Below, piece by piece: positions 1 to 10,789 of a stretch of DNA of 64,000 bases. The notes below the pieces were generated by a model. That model saw only the letters and a program-made list of their open reading frames with translations. It had not been told where the DNA came from and did no database searches. Made by a program: the position numbers and the translations under genes. How positions within the stretch are numbered: the first letter of the stretch is position 1; each line of letters opens with the position of its first letter. Source of the stretch: Neoconidiobolus thromboides FSU 785 (taxonomy: Eukaryota; Entomophthoromycota; Entomophthoromycetes; Entomophthorales; Neoconidiobolaceae); assembly GCA_025603075.1 (NCBI GenBank), contig MU626318.1, positions 45,903 to 109,902 of the forward strand, in the 5' to 3' direction.

Positions 1-447
1 GGAGGAACAATGGCTTTACAATTAGCTTTAGAATATCCATTACCATTATGCGGAGTCATTGCTATTGCTGCTTTACCTTTAGATAGTTTTCTAGAAAAAC
101 AAACACAACACAGCATGAGGGGATTTGATACTAAATTATTATTTATTATTGGAGATAAAGATGAAAAGAATACTAAAGCTATTTATACGAATAGTATTAA
201 TAAATTAAAGGATGTGGTGACAAAAGAATGGGATGAATATATTAAATTGAAGATTATTAAAGGAAAAGGTCATGAAATGAGTCATAAAAAAGTAATTAAA
301 TTCTTATCTATTGACTAAACGTTGTTTATTTTTTATTAGGAAGAAGTTGATATTTGGATGGAGTTTTTTTCAAGTAATCTTAAATTGAGACAACCTCAAC
401 TTGAAGCTATGGCAGATGAAATTATAGAAATAAAAAGAGAAGAATAA
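1..447 (+). CDS. Acyl-protein thioesterase / carboxylesterase-like hydrolase, 3' part
   Basis: The 5' end lies outside the window. The frame is open from base 1 (Gly-Gly-Thr), which looks like the end of the GxSxGG nucleophile elbow of the phospholipase/carboxylesterase (APT1) family, so the catalytic Ser would be just off the edge. The GDKD turn near base 150 carries the likely acid Asp and the KGHEMS stretch the catalytic His. Reading through to the stop at 318 would cut the C-terminus. A 48-nt intron at 292-339 (gtaatt..ttag, phase 0) joins to an exon 340-447 that gives the helix expected after the His and ends in EIKREE. The enzyme family removes acyl groups from proteins or lysophospholipids in the cytosol. 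Assignment rests on the elbow, GDxD and GHxxS spacing; a related alpha/beta hydrolase is possible. Confidence 0.75.
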
Positions 448-456
448 ATAGTAATT

Positions 457-498
457 ATTTTATTTTTATTTTTATTTTTACTTTATTTTTATTTTTTA
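457..498. repeat. T-rich (TTTTTA)n microsatellite
   Basis: Short run of TTTTTA units in the convergent spacer between the hydrolase stop and the cyclophilin stop. It may also hold 3'-end signals of both genes. Confidence 0.7.
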
Positions 499-541
499 TG
501 ATATAATTTAAATAATAAGCTTATTTTTTATTAAATTTTTT

Positions 542-1956
542 TTATTCCAATTCACCACAATCAATAATTGTAATTTTACGTTGAGGTTTACCACTTTCAC
601 TACCGAACTGTTCCATTTTTTTAACTACGTCTAAACCAGATTCTACATAACCAAATACTACATGTTTATTATCTAACCTAAGTAATATAATAATATATAT
701 AATTTAATATTGTTAACATATATTATATGATATTAAAATTACCATTCTGTTGGTCCAGTACAAATAAAAAACTGAGAACCATTAGTATTTGGACCTGAAT
801 TGGCCATTGATAAAGTACCTAATCCTGAATGTTTTAACTGAAAATTTTCATCTTCAAATTTATTTCCATAAATCGATTTTCCACCAGTCCCATTATAATT
901 TGTAAAATCACCTATTTAACGTTATTATTTGCTATTCAATATTGTTTTATATGCTTATTATTTATTACCTCCTTGACACATAAATTTTGGTATTACCTAA
1001 AACATTCTATTAATATTTAGTATTTATTTTTGAACTATCAATTTACCCTATGAAATACCGATTTCTTATAACCATATCCTTTTTCATTAGTACACCTTAT
1101 TGAAAAATATTAACACTTTACTTATAAAACTATAAAACTATATTAATTACAATGCTCTAAAATTCCTATTATTAAAATATTAATATTAATGTTATAATAA
1201 AAATAATAAAAAATATTTACTCTGCTGTTTTTGGTACCACATCAGCCCTTAATACCATTACTATTCTACCTACTGTTTCACCACCAATTGTAATATCAAA
1301 AAATACTCTTTTTGAAAATTGCTATTAATTTATAAATGTAAAAATAAACTTTAAATTACTTTGGATTCTTTTTCTTATTCTCCCCCTCTTTTTTATCCCC
1401 CTCTTCCTTTTTATTTTCGATTCTATTTTCTTCTTGTCTATTAGTTCCATATTCTTGTAACCAAGAGTCTTCAGTCCAAACTAAAATAAAAAATATTTAA
1501 TATCAACCAATCCCACAAAAACAATAAAAATCCCTAAACTTACCAGCTTTAATCGAATATTGATTGACTCTAGTATTAGTAGCAATGTTGACTTTCAAAA
1601 CTTTACCATACAATTCGGATAAATGTAAATTATCTACAGCAGCTAAAGCATCTTCACTATCTTCATATTCCACAAAACCAAAGCCTCGATGGACTAACCC
1701 TAAAAATGGATAAATTTGGTTTATTTTTTTGTTTATAGTGAAAAATTCATTCTTACACCTCGATGGGTTACTCGGTATTTGTACTTGTACTATATCTCCA
1801 AATGGAATGCAAGTATCATATAATATCTGTTCATTGACTTGTTCATCAAAGCCACCTAAATTAAGGGTTAGAATATGTCTATTATTTAATAAGAAAATGT
1901 TGCTTTTTACCTACAAATATAGTATTCGTTTTTCGATCTTTTATAGAGTTATTCAT
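542..1956 (-). CDS. PPIE: RRM-cyclophilin peptidyl-prolyl isomerase (PPIE / Cyp33 type)
   Basis: Ten exons on the minus strand: 1956-1911, 1855-1757, 1699-1544, 1480-1360, 1307-1221, 1165-1151, 1095-1047, 996-969, 911-743, 677-542. They sum to 906 nt, or 301 aa, about the usual length of this family. Residues ~12-90 form an RRM (RNP2 IFVGGF, RNP1 RGFGFVEY). A charged linker follows, then a cyclophilin domain from NPKVFFDI to the C-terminus. Catalytic positions are present: Arg in FHRVIPKF, Gln in MCQGGDF, Phe in SQFFIC, Trp in TEWLDNKH and its His. The enzyme isomerises X-Pro bonds and in other eukaryotes works with the spliceosome. Introns are 50-65 nt. Two exons are tiny, 15 nt and 28 nt. 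The gene is convergent with the hydrolase at 1-447. Confidence 0.93.
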
Positions 1957-2094
1957 TTAGGATTGAAAATTTTATTAAAAAAGATACTTTTGATTTTTTT
2001 GAAATTGAAGTTCGCTAATTTTTTTATTTTGCAGTAAAATTAAAATAAGAAAAGGACATATTTTCTTTTCACTGTTTTTAAATCTTTTATAAAA

Positions 2095-2672
2095 ATGACT
2101 CATTTAAAAATCCTTGGTCAAACATTAGGTCAACAGATTAATTACAAAATCCAAAGTGCCAATTATTTAACTAAGAAAGATATTAATACAGTTTATCAAT
2201 GGTTTATGACTCAGGGCCAAGTAATTACATTTGAACAGCATAGGGTAAGTGAAAGATTTTAAATTAGCTCTTCATTTTTAATTATTTCGATGTACGTTAT
2301 GGGATTAATTGAGCTGATTTCGATTTATTTAGAGTTTACATGATGACAAATTATTACCTACCGGTCGAGTTATTTATAAAATATTAGATGATAAAAAAGT
2401 GAATTTAAAAAAGTATTATAAATTGGATAAATTTGAACTTCATATCTTAGATAATTCAAAAAGAAGTAAGTGCTTTTATTTTTGCTTATTTATTTATGAA
2501 TTTAAAGCTAGATCGAATTAAATGTTTACTCTTTTTTTAAATACATTTTATAGAGGATATCAAATTAGATTTATCCAAAGTACCACCTAAGTTTGAATTT
2601 TTTAGTAAAGATTTTGAAATGAAGGATTATGTTTCTAATCTTTGTAAATTTGAAGCAATGAAAAAAGAGTAG
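2095..2672 (+). CDS. Unknown 133-aa protein, three exons
   Basis: Exons 2095-2244, 2333-2465 and 2554-2672 are joined by two 88-nt introns with GTAAGT-type donors and T-rich acceptors. The frame is continuous over 134 codons. It starts MTHLKILGQT and ends EAMKKE, is Lys-rich, and has no signal peptide or membrane segment. I do not recognise a family. The middle (LPTGRVIYKILDDKKVNLKKYYKLDKF cut at the intron side) looks like a small mixed alpha/beta domain. It is divergent from the cyclophilin, with start codons about 140 bp apart, so the two share an upstream region. Splice signals and phase make a real gene likely; function unknown. Confidence 0.65.
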
Positions 2673-3237
2673 ATTTGAAGATTCTAGAAGGTCTTAGATT
2701 AGTAAGACCAAAAGAAATCAACTATTTGTTTTGCATTAAGGTCGATTCGACTTAAGATGGTTGGTTATAGAGATATTTTAATTATATTTTGATACATGCT
2801 AAAGAAATAAATTGGTAATGTTCATTAAGTTATATATTTGAATCTATTTGTTAATGAGATTCAATTTAAATGATTTGATGATAAGTTTTATTTAATTTTT
2901 GAATTTATTATAATATATTGGCTTTAGATAGTAAGTGTATTTAAGTCAATAATATTTATTTATAAAGGATTACTACAGCTTGTCAAATGATTATCTTTAA
3001 TTAAATCTAGTCTATTATGTTTAAATATTACTTCTATTAAATTGATTTTCGAATTTTTCATATCATGATAACGATTTTTATAGATTTGAAATATAATATT
3101 AAAACCAATAAATTATAAGTTATTGCTATTAGTTGATATTCATATACATTAATCATCTAATATGAAAAACCAAGCCTTTTATCATACAATCTTAAAGTGG
3201 TCAAATCTAAACACTTAAGTGAATACGAAAATCATAT
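2673..3237. other. Intergenic, no gene seen
   Basis: AT-rich spacer with stops in all frames; no RNA gene or repeat recognised. Confidence 0.6.
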
Positions 3238-3335
3238 GGGGATGTTTTTTTCGGTTTCATTATTTTTCCATTTTTTAAGCGCTATTTGAGCGAAAGAATT
3301 GTTAGCAAAGTTCTTAAACATAAAAATACATTCTC
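3238..3335 (-). mobile_element. GGGGATG MITE copy 1
   Basis: ~98 bp, reverse orientation (T-rich end distal), left end GGGGATGT, right end decayed. It keeps the internal AAGCGCTATTTGAG core. Flanked on both sides by ATAT. Confidence 0.85.
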
Positions 3336-3427
3336 ATATAATAACAATTTAGTTGTATAAATAAGAAATGAAGTAAACTGAAGATTAAACAATTTAATTT
3401 AATATCGTTTTTTTAACTCAAAGTGTT

Positions 3428-3822
3428 ATGGACAATTTATATATTGAAATTGGCTTAGATGGTTCCATCCTACCCTTATATTAATCTGATAACTCAAATC
3501 ATACAAATAAAACAGTTATTATAAATCAATCTGAAATTTTACAATTAAGCAGATAAGAGATAATTATGCTAGTATGTTCTATTTGAAAATAAACAAATAA
3601 TCACTAAAATTGAATATGAACCTAAATTTAAACCGTTTCTTATTTTTCTTGTTTTTTTCACTTGGAAGTCCCATCATCTCTAAATCACTCGAAGCAATAA
3701 TTTTTATGTTTATAGCTATCTTTACTTTCCCTTTACTTTATTTGGTGATTATGTGTCGTCCAACTTTTAATGAAATTCATCATTGTCCTTCTAGTGATAG
3801 GGTTATTGCTATTACTGAATAA
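3428..3822 (+). pseudogene. LITAF-like pseudogene
   Basis: Starts ATGGACAA like the intact paralog at 8833. The order of that gene is followed: acidic start, INQSEILQLS segment, CPFE-like knuckle, hydrophobic helix, HHCPSSDRVIAI end. Several in-frame stops break the first half. The last 70 codons (from 3610) are open and keep the membrane stretch and the HHCP knuckle, but the final Cys is Ser. It is therefore a decayed member of the local LITAF family, whose intact members act at endosome/lysosome membranes in other eukaryotes. Confidence 0.75.
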
Positions 3823-4115
3823 AACTAACATATCTGATTTTTATTTATATCCTTCTTTATTTAAAATAATGCTTTGTTTTATAAAATTGTTAAATCTAGC
3901 CATCAGATTCATTTATAGAACAAAAGTAAATATCTAAAACATTATACTTGTCAAAGTAAACATATATCTAAAATGCCTAAAACTGAATAAAATTTCAAAT
4001 AATTATAAAAATGTAATATATTTCTATATATAGCAGTAATATTATTTTAAATTAAAAGACAATAACTTAATTAAGCTTAAATGATTTTTTGATTTAATAA
4101 TAGTAACTATTATAT

Positions 4116-4661
4116 GGGGATGTGTTTTTTGTTTAAGAATTTTACTGACAATTTTTCCACTCAAATACCATTGTGAAATGTCGCTTTGTCAGCCCCATGG
4201 TTAATTATAGCATAATAATCGCCTAAGCTGTCGTGTTCTCAATTATAGAGACAATTAGTCCCATGCTCTTATTCTGATTTGTTAACAGAATTTCTATCTT
4301 CGTCTCAAAGAATATTCTCTCCTCGTTTTGATATTTATACTTATCGGAGTACAAAAGAGATTCTAAAACATAATAGTTCGAGGCTTTTTAACTGAATTAT
4401 TCCCTAATATCTCGGACATTTAATAAAGCCACCAAGTTTTCTTAATAGTATTTTACATAGGTTTTACATTAGTATTGTCTATTCTATTTGTCTTATATAG
4501 CTTGTAACCTATTACGTGCTATTCCTCATAATCTAAGTCTATCTTAGTCACATAAGCTAAGACCTTTCGACTTATAGTGTAGTCAACCCAGCAATAGCTG
4601 TTCTTGACTCCAAACCCTGAGTACCAGATTTCACAGCTCTTGAATTAAAAAACACATCCCC
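4116..4661 (+). mobile_element. GGGGATG MITE split by a nested insertion
   Basis: A forward MITE left half (4116-4167, up to CACTCAAATA) and a right terminal piece (4636-4661, ending CATCCCC) enclose the 464-bp element at 4172-4635. The break falls exactly between CAAATA and GCGCTT of the MITE core. The right arm has also lost some internal bases. Confidence 0.75.
4172..4635 (-). mobile_element. 463-bp element, copy A (TGTGAAAT termini)
   Basis: Bounded by an 8-bp inverted repeat, TGTGAAAT/ATTTCACA, and nested in a MITE. A second copy in opposite orientation is at 49982-50443. The minus strand contains broken reading frames; one piece reads GVKNSYCWVDY then KVLAYVTKID, and a later piece has KTNRIDNTN. 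This weakly resembles the catalytic region of IS1-type DDE transposases. Stops and frameshifts make it non-functional. The transposase link is tentative. Confidence 0.55.
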
Positions 4662-4717
4662 ATATATCAAATAATTTCAAAAATACAACAAAAAGAACAA
4701 ATTCATATAATATATCT

Positions 4718-4812
4718 GGGGATGTGTTTTTTGTTCAAGATTTTACTACAATCTTTCCACTCAAATAGCACTTAAAAGATGGAAAAAGTAATGAAGCCAA
4801 AAAAACACCCCC
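4718..4812 (+). mobile_element. GGGGATG MITE copy 3
   Basis: 95 bp, forward; termini GGGGATGT and CACCCCC; conserved TTTCCACTCAAATAG core. Confidence 0.9.
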
Positions 4813-4844
4813 ATATGCTTATTGAATAATTAAGAAAAGTTATT

Positions 4845-4950
4845 TAAAAATAAAAATAAAAATAAAAATAAAAATAAAAATAAAAATAAAAATAAAAATA
4901 AAAATAAATTAAAATAAATTAAAATAAATTAAAATTAAAATTAAAATTAA
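4845..4950. repeat. (AAAAAT)n grading into (AAATTA)n tract
   Basis: About 100 bp of tandem AAAAAT units that drift to AAATTA-type units. A simple-sequence array just downstream of a MITE. Confidence 0.9.
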
Positions 4951-5942
4951 AAAGTTACATAAATCCTATAATAATACTTAAAAAATATATTTAATAAAGC
5001 TATTAAAAAATTAAATAGTAAAAGTCATACTATTTTTAAACTCTAAATAAAATACAAAAATAAATCCAAGTTTAATAATTTTAAACTACTATAATAAACA
5101 AGATATATGAGTATTAAAGCTTAATATTTTATATCTAAAAAGCTTGTAAATAATCTTGCTTAAATAATACTTAAAAAAAAAGGTAATGAAGCTAAAAAAA
5201 GATTTTTGTATTACATATTTAAAGAAATTTATAAGATAAACAATAGCCTAAAAAAATTAATTCCAACTCCCTTGCTAAATATCACAAAAAAAATATAGTT
5301 TATAAACATCTTAAAAAAATTAATAATTTTAAAGCATTAAATAGAATAAAGCATATTAGTTAGTTAATTTTAAAATTAGATGTTTTTATTTTTGGACATA
5401 ATAAAACCAATAATTTAATTATCAATAATAAGAAAACATGTAATTTTTAAAAAGTATAAAAGTATAAGAAACATAACATATTAAAAGGTATTGTATTTTA
5501 GTTAATGTAATAATAAGCTACATTATTACTTAGTATTCAACAAACTAAAAAAATTTGATATCATTCTAATTGAAGTTACAAAGTTTATAAAAAGTAAAAA
5601 AATAAAAAAATAAACCTTAGCTTATTTTATAATAATAAACATTTGCTAATGAAATTTTATAAAAAAATGTATTTATTTACATAATATAACTTTTATTAAT
5701 ATCAATATATAGACTATATTGGTAAAAACCTTGCTAATCCAGGAATTTTTATCAAATTTAGTAGAAATTCAGCTAATTTTATAATATAAATCATAATAAA
5801 ATAATTTAAAATTATAGAGTACTTTCACTTTTTAGTAATTTATTTTTTATAAAGCTTTAAGCAAAGTTGGTACAAAATGTTTAAAATTGGGTTTTATTTT
5901 AATACCACTACTTTATTGATTACTCTATCCATAATTCAGAAC
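4951..5942. other. Very AT-rich intergenic stretch, no gene seen
   Basis: Almost no G or C, dense stops on both strands. It lies downstream of the JmjC pseudogene copy A. Confidence 0.6.
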
Positions 5943-8205
5943 TCAAAAATTGGATGAAAAAATGGAACTAATTCGGATATCCCAATGAAGATTTTGGACT
6001 TGGTGAGCACAACCAGCTGGTATAGGTACTGCATCACCAGATTTTTGATAAATTTGGCGACCTATTACATTATAGTCATTTACAAGGTCTTCTGGGTCTT
6101 TTTCAGTCAAATAAACAGCTTGGTCATAAATTAGATGAAAATTCACATAATCTCTCTTATATTTTAATATGAATTTTTTAAGCATCCCTGTATTCTCTTT
6201 CAAAAATGTGTCACAAAGCATCTGGTTCATTCGAAATGCCTAAGGAGTAGTTCATTATATTAACGGCATCTGCGGCATGCAAATGAAGTGGTGTGGTGCT
6301 AAATTTCTTACTATTTTTGTAATAATAGGAATTGTACATTTTTGGTCCCAGATCTGGGACAACGTGAATATCTGGCAGATATGAAACTAGTTTAAACTTA
6401 CTATCATATCTCATATACTCTGGAAATGCCATAAGGTTCACAAAATCGTTATAAAGCCATTCAAAGGATACTTTGAAGCTTGTGGCAGATTGTTAACTCT
6501 TATTCTTGGTTGGTATATGTTTTCTGTTCATTTAGACTCCTCTGTCCTAATTATTAAAGTTGATAAAAAGACCTTTTAAATTTAAGCTATCATCTTTTTA
6601 TTATTTAAATAAACAATTTTTTAACTTTTACATAATACTTGACAAAGAATGAAGGATCCGCTGCATACCTTAATGAGCTTATATCTAGCAGGCTTACCAT
6701 CGGAGTACCTTTTCTTCATTTTACTTGAAAATAGGCTGACTCAATAAATTCTCTTTTTGCAAATCAGTAGGGATGGGTGGGATAATCAAGATTAGGTAAC
6801 AACTCACTTCTTATGCTTTCCTGACTATTTGAAATATCAGCTGGGTTGTATACAAGGACAGGATCATAAAAGTTTTTAAATTGTTTTGATGTGTAATCAG
6901 AAAACGGTAAAAGCACTCTACGTGTGTAGAAGCTACTTTTTGATCTACAAGAGATAGTACAATTAAAAAGGTTTTTTTGACACCAAATTCATCATAAAAT
7001 TCTTTATAACATAAAGCGTATAGCTCAACACCACATCTATGACACATATAGAAAAAGGAGAATATTGAAGCTCTACATTTATTACTAAGCTGTGCTATAG
7101 ACTGAGTCATTTTATGATAATACATGTCATTTCCAGATTCCTTATAAACTTCAATTTTATTTTTAATACTTCTTTTAATGCTAAATTGCTATATTTTTCT
7201 ACATATTTGTATCTTTCATTTCTAGCTTCATTATTATATATAATTAGTGACGCTATTAGTAAGTTGGGAGGCCTGAATGGATTTATATTCCTTGCTTATT
7301 TTCCTGAATCATTTCTTTGCTTTCATCTTCATTTTCAAGTATAGTTACTCATTCTATTGCTACTTGGGTCAGGTTATAGCATTCAGTTCCACCCGTATTA
7401 GGAGAATCTTCGAGTTTAGCGCTATCCGGCACTATATTCTCCTGGGATTTACTTAATCTGGGTAAGTTTTTTGGGTCATTTCTTTTGTAGCTACTTTGTT
7501 GCTTTTAAGGATTGAATCAGGATTATTATCATTATCTTTAATTGAGAGGAAAACAGTAAAATTGAGGATATAATGCCTTTATCAAAGTATTGAATTTCAA
7601 AAAACGTTAAAAGGGAATCTGGATCGTATTCAAACTCATTTTTTCTGAACATTCACTAAGATTCTTTACAAACTCGAACCAGTTCAATAATCAAGTTTTA
7701 AAAAATGACTATTAACGATACAATTTAAAATTTAAATCTATTGAGTTTTGAAATTGAAGCTTGAATTCTTCATAGGTGGAGCGTAAGGTAAAAATAAGTT
7801 GTCCTCCTTTTGGCGATGATATTGGATTAAAATTAAATTCACAAATAATTTTCTTGTCTTTTCCATGTAATCTTTTAATAAGGATGTTTGAAATCAAAAG
7901 CATCAATAAAGGTACTTCATCTTTGTCAAATAATGTATTGGATTCTTTTATTTTTTTGTAGCTATCTCAATAAGATTCCTCTTTTCGGCTTATTTTTTTG
8001 TTGCTTTTAAACCTTGCATTGCATTTTCAGTTGGTTCTCATCCTTTTTGAATACTTTATAGATGGCTCACACTTCTTTAATCTTGTTAACATGCTCATTA
8101 AATAAAATGTTGACATCAAACTTTTCAAAAGCAAAAGGAGATATATACTTCAACTTTAATGCTTCTGATTACCTCTTCAGCTTTATCAACAGTTTCTTAT
8201 ACATT
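5943..8205 (-). pseudogene. KDM3-like JmjC demethylase pseudogene, copy A
   Basis: Read on the minus strand, pieces appear in KDM3 order. An N-terminal helical part lies near 8050-8200. A segment with LISNILIKRLHGKDKKII is at 7712-7906. A zinc-finger relic near 7000-7090 reads CRASIFSFFYMCHRCGVELYALCY. A stretch with FPEYM, then DLGPKMYNSYY, is at 6211-6441, and a JmjC end with GDAVPIPAGCAHQVQNL at 5943-6230. Frames shift between pieces and stops occur, so it is not a functional gene. The HxD iron motif reads HLH (Asp lost); the distal His is kept. Active KDM3 enzymes remove methyl groups from H3K9 in the nucleus. Copy B is at 10790-13578. Confidence 0.75.
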
Positions 8206-8404
8206 TATTTTAATTACAGCTTGTAATTGATTAAAAGTCTTTATTTTTATACTTTTTTATGACATTCCCAGTTGTTCTATTAGCTAAACTTGAAATTTAG
8301 ATTCGAAAAAAAACTCAGATCAAGACCATATCGAATTCATATAATACTTATATTGATTTTACTTGACCTTTGAGGTGATAAAAAAGCTTTACTGCCTTTT
8401 TTTA

Positions 8405-9009
8405 GAGCTATCAAGCTTACAATCTTAAAAAATATTGACTAACTTTTAAATAGAAAATAAGATGATACTTTCTCCAGTAACTTAGTATCTTTTAAAAATA
8501 TATATTAATGTAATTTAAAGATGTAAACTAGCTTAAGAACTTGAGACATTTGCTCAGTTATTGGCATTTCCTTATAATTGTTAATGATTAGACATACATT
8601 TCGCATCTTTACATCAACTCATATCTTCAAACCTACATTGGCAGTTCCCTTAAAACTGATGAAAATATTAGAGCTTTTTCATTTACTTTAAGAGATCTTT
8701 TGTCATGTGATCTTAAACCTGTAAAGTTAAATATTTAAAATAAAAAACCGTATTGTAACAATATATAAAGAAAGAAAGAAAGAAAGAAAAATAACAGTTT
8801 AATTCTAAAGTGATTTTTAAAGTCAAAAACTTATGGATAACATAGATGTTGAAAGTGGCAAATTGAATCAATCTCCACCATCATATATGGGAATTGGTTC
8901 ATCTCATTCAAATCAAACTATACTTATAAGACAACCTGAAATCTTAGAACTAAGTAGAAGGGGAGTAGCCATTTTAGTTTGTCCATTCGAAAATAAGGAA
9001 GTAACTACT
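8405..9009. repeat. Near-identical tract shared with 13790-14493 (copy 1)
   Basis: Covers the upstream region and first ~58 codons of the LITAF gene at 8833. It matches 13790-14493 almost base for base, except for a MITE in the other copy, a one-base deletion and a few substitutions. Identity ends abruptly after GTAACTACT inside the coding region. Confidence 0.9.
8767..8790. repeat. (GAAA)n microsatellite upstream of the LITAF gene
   Basis: AAAG units ~45 bp before the start codon at 8833; the same array stands at 14249-14275 in the duplicate. Confidence 0.85.
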
Positions 9010-9249
9010 AAACTTAAATATAAACTTAATAAAGATACATGGATCTATTTATTTTATATTTCCTTAATAAGTCTTATGATCCTATCGGAGTCTGATTCCT
9101 ATACCGCTGCGCTTCTTTATTTTCTAACCAATAGTTTTATTTTTCTTATAGGTATTCTAGATAATAATCGTTATGATGAGATCCATCTCTGTTCTTCTTG
9201 CGATAGAGTTGTTGCTATTGCTAAAGAGAATAATAATGTAGATGAGTAA
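8833..9249 (+). CDS. LITAF-like membrane protein
   Basis: Single exon, 138 aa. Residues 15-20 contain PPSY, the PPxY motif by which LITAF proteins recruit NEDD4-type ubiquitin ligases. At ~50-60 is VCPFENKEVTT, the N-terminal half of the LITAF zinc domain. Two hydrophobic stretches follow at ~70-112, then HLCSSCDRVVAIA as the C-terminal knuckle. The family sits as a hairpin on late endosomal/lysosomal membranes. The usual CxxC of the first knuckle reads CPFE, so one zinc ligand is replaced by Glu; all members in this window share that. The gene is divergent from the JmjC relic to its left. The 5' half is near-identical to the locus at 14316 while the 3' half is not. Confidence 0.85.
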   Translation: MDNIDVESGKLNQSPPSYMGIGSSHSNQTILIRQPEILELSRRGVAILVCPFENKEVTTKLKYKLNKDTWIYLFYISLISLMILSESDSYTAALLYFLTNSFIFLIGILDNNRYDEIHLCSSCDRVVAIAKENNNVDE

Positions 9250-9346
9250 AATGTGGATCGTTTCCTGATTTACTATTAACTATACTATAGCTCTTAGTTA
9301 TGAACTACTGGATGATATCACTATAATTTTTTGAAAATAAAAATAA

Positions 9347-9443
9347 GGGGATGTACTTTTTTATTTAAGAATTTTACCAACAATCTTTCCACTCAAATAG
9401 CACTTAAAAGATGGAAAAATAATGAAATCAAAAAAATATCTCC
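9347..9443 (+). mobile_element. GGGGATG MITE copy 4
   Basis: 97 bp, forward, flanked by a perfect ATAA direct repeat. Confidence 0.88.
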
Positions 9444-9893
9444 ATAAGTATTTAAATTTATTCATAACGCTTTTAATCATTGGTATTGATGATTTGGTTT
9501 AAAATAGACCTCATTAAATATAATATTTCTTTAAGTATAAACTTTGTTTTGAAAATTATAACTTATAAGTGAAATAACTAATTAGTATGATTTATGAATA
9601 TCAGGGATTTTCTATTGAGCTTTTCAATTATACAAATATCAAAGCTATTAAAGAATCAATGAGCTTTTTAAATATATTTAACTTTTAAAGACATTGATCT
9701 ATCATAGAATTTTGCATAAAAAGTACATTATAAAATAAATTTAATATCTAATTGAAAATGTTATAGGATATATTTGACTCTAAAAGTCATATTGCTAAAG
9801 CGATAAAGCAAGTATAAATTAAAGAACATAAGAACAACCACAATTATAAATAGTTAAGTAGATTAAAATAAAAAAGATATGAATTTAAACTTT
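9444..9893. other. Intergenic, no gene seen
   Basis: AT-rich, no open frame or repeat recognised. Confidence 0.55.
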
Positions 9894-10290
9894 ATGGATT
9901 ATGGGGACATCGAAAGCAGCTGTTCACTTATTAGGTCATCGATATCAAGGGTTAAAAGATTTCTCTCATATGAGCAAAGCTATATTTATAAATCAGCCCA
10001 AAACCTCCCAATTGCTAAAAAAGGAACGATAACCTTAATTTATCGATTTGAATAAGACAATAGGCACTGAGCTCAAGTATGAAGTTGGGTCTAAGGCAAA
10101 TTGTATCGTACTTGTCTTAATTTTTACTTAATTCACAGTTCTTTTTCTTTGGAAATATTTAAGGTCTATTTCAATCCATACTTCATATTGTACTTTCTAT
10201 CCCTTTAGATTTCAATCACTGAAAATGGTCCTTTCTATAGTAAAACTCACAATTGTCTTGTAGTTGGGTTATTGGTATTTATAAGTAAAA
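9894..10290 (+). pseudogene. LITAF-like pseudogene
   Basis: Begins MDYGDIES, matching MDNIDVES of the intact paralog. A run IFINQPKTSQLL and KKGTITLIYRFE (CPFE lost to YRFE) follows before stops. A late HNCLV stretch near 10246 is the remnant of the HxCPSC knuckle. Several frameshifts. Confidence 0.65.
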
Positions 10291-10485
10291 CTAAGATCAT
10301 TTAGAGTTTCTTTGTATGTATATTATTAGTCAGAATAAAGACAGCATTTTGTCCTTAATAATATCAATATAGTGACCAAATTCATTTATAAGATCGAAGT
10401 AACTATTTAACTACAGTGCTTGATAAAAGCGTATATGTTTGAAATATTTAAAGTTGGATAAGATTTTAGATAACCAAAAAGATAG

Positions 10486-10583
10486 GGGGATGTATTTTTT
10501 GTTTAAAAACTTTATTAACAATCTTTCCACTGAAGTAATGCCTAAAAAATGAAAAAAATAATGAAACCAAAAAAAACATCCCC
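10486..10583 (+). mobile_element. GGGGATG MITE copy 5
   Basis: 98 bp, forward, both termini intact (GGGGATGT / CATCCCC). Confidence 0.9.
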
Positions 10584-10789
10584 ATATAATTCATTTTCAC
10601 ACTTGGGTATATTATTAGTTAATAAATTAGTAAGTTAGCAAATCATCTATTTTATTAAACTTTTATAACTTTTCAACTTGGTTGTAATGCTAACTATATA
10701 ATCAGGTCATGGTCTATATTAACACCTATTTCTTTTTATTATTGATTTATGATATCAAATCCCATTATCTATTCCTTTTTACTTTTCTT

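Noticed and set aside
1729-2037. 102-codon plus-strand frame across the first cyclophilin exons
   Set aside because: Starts with GTG and runs antisense to clear RRM exons.
7114-7344. Plus-strand frames inside the JmjC relic (7114, 7776)
   Set aside because: Antisense shadows of the minus-strand relic.
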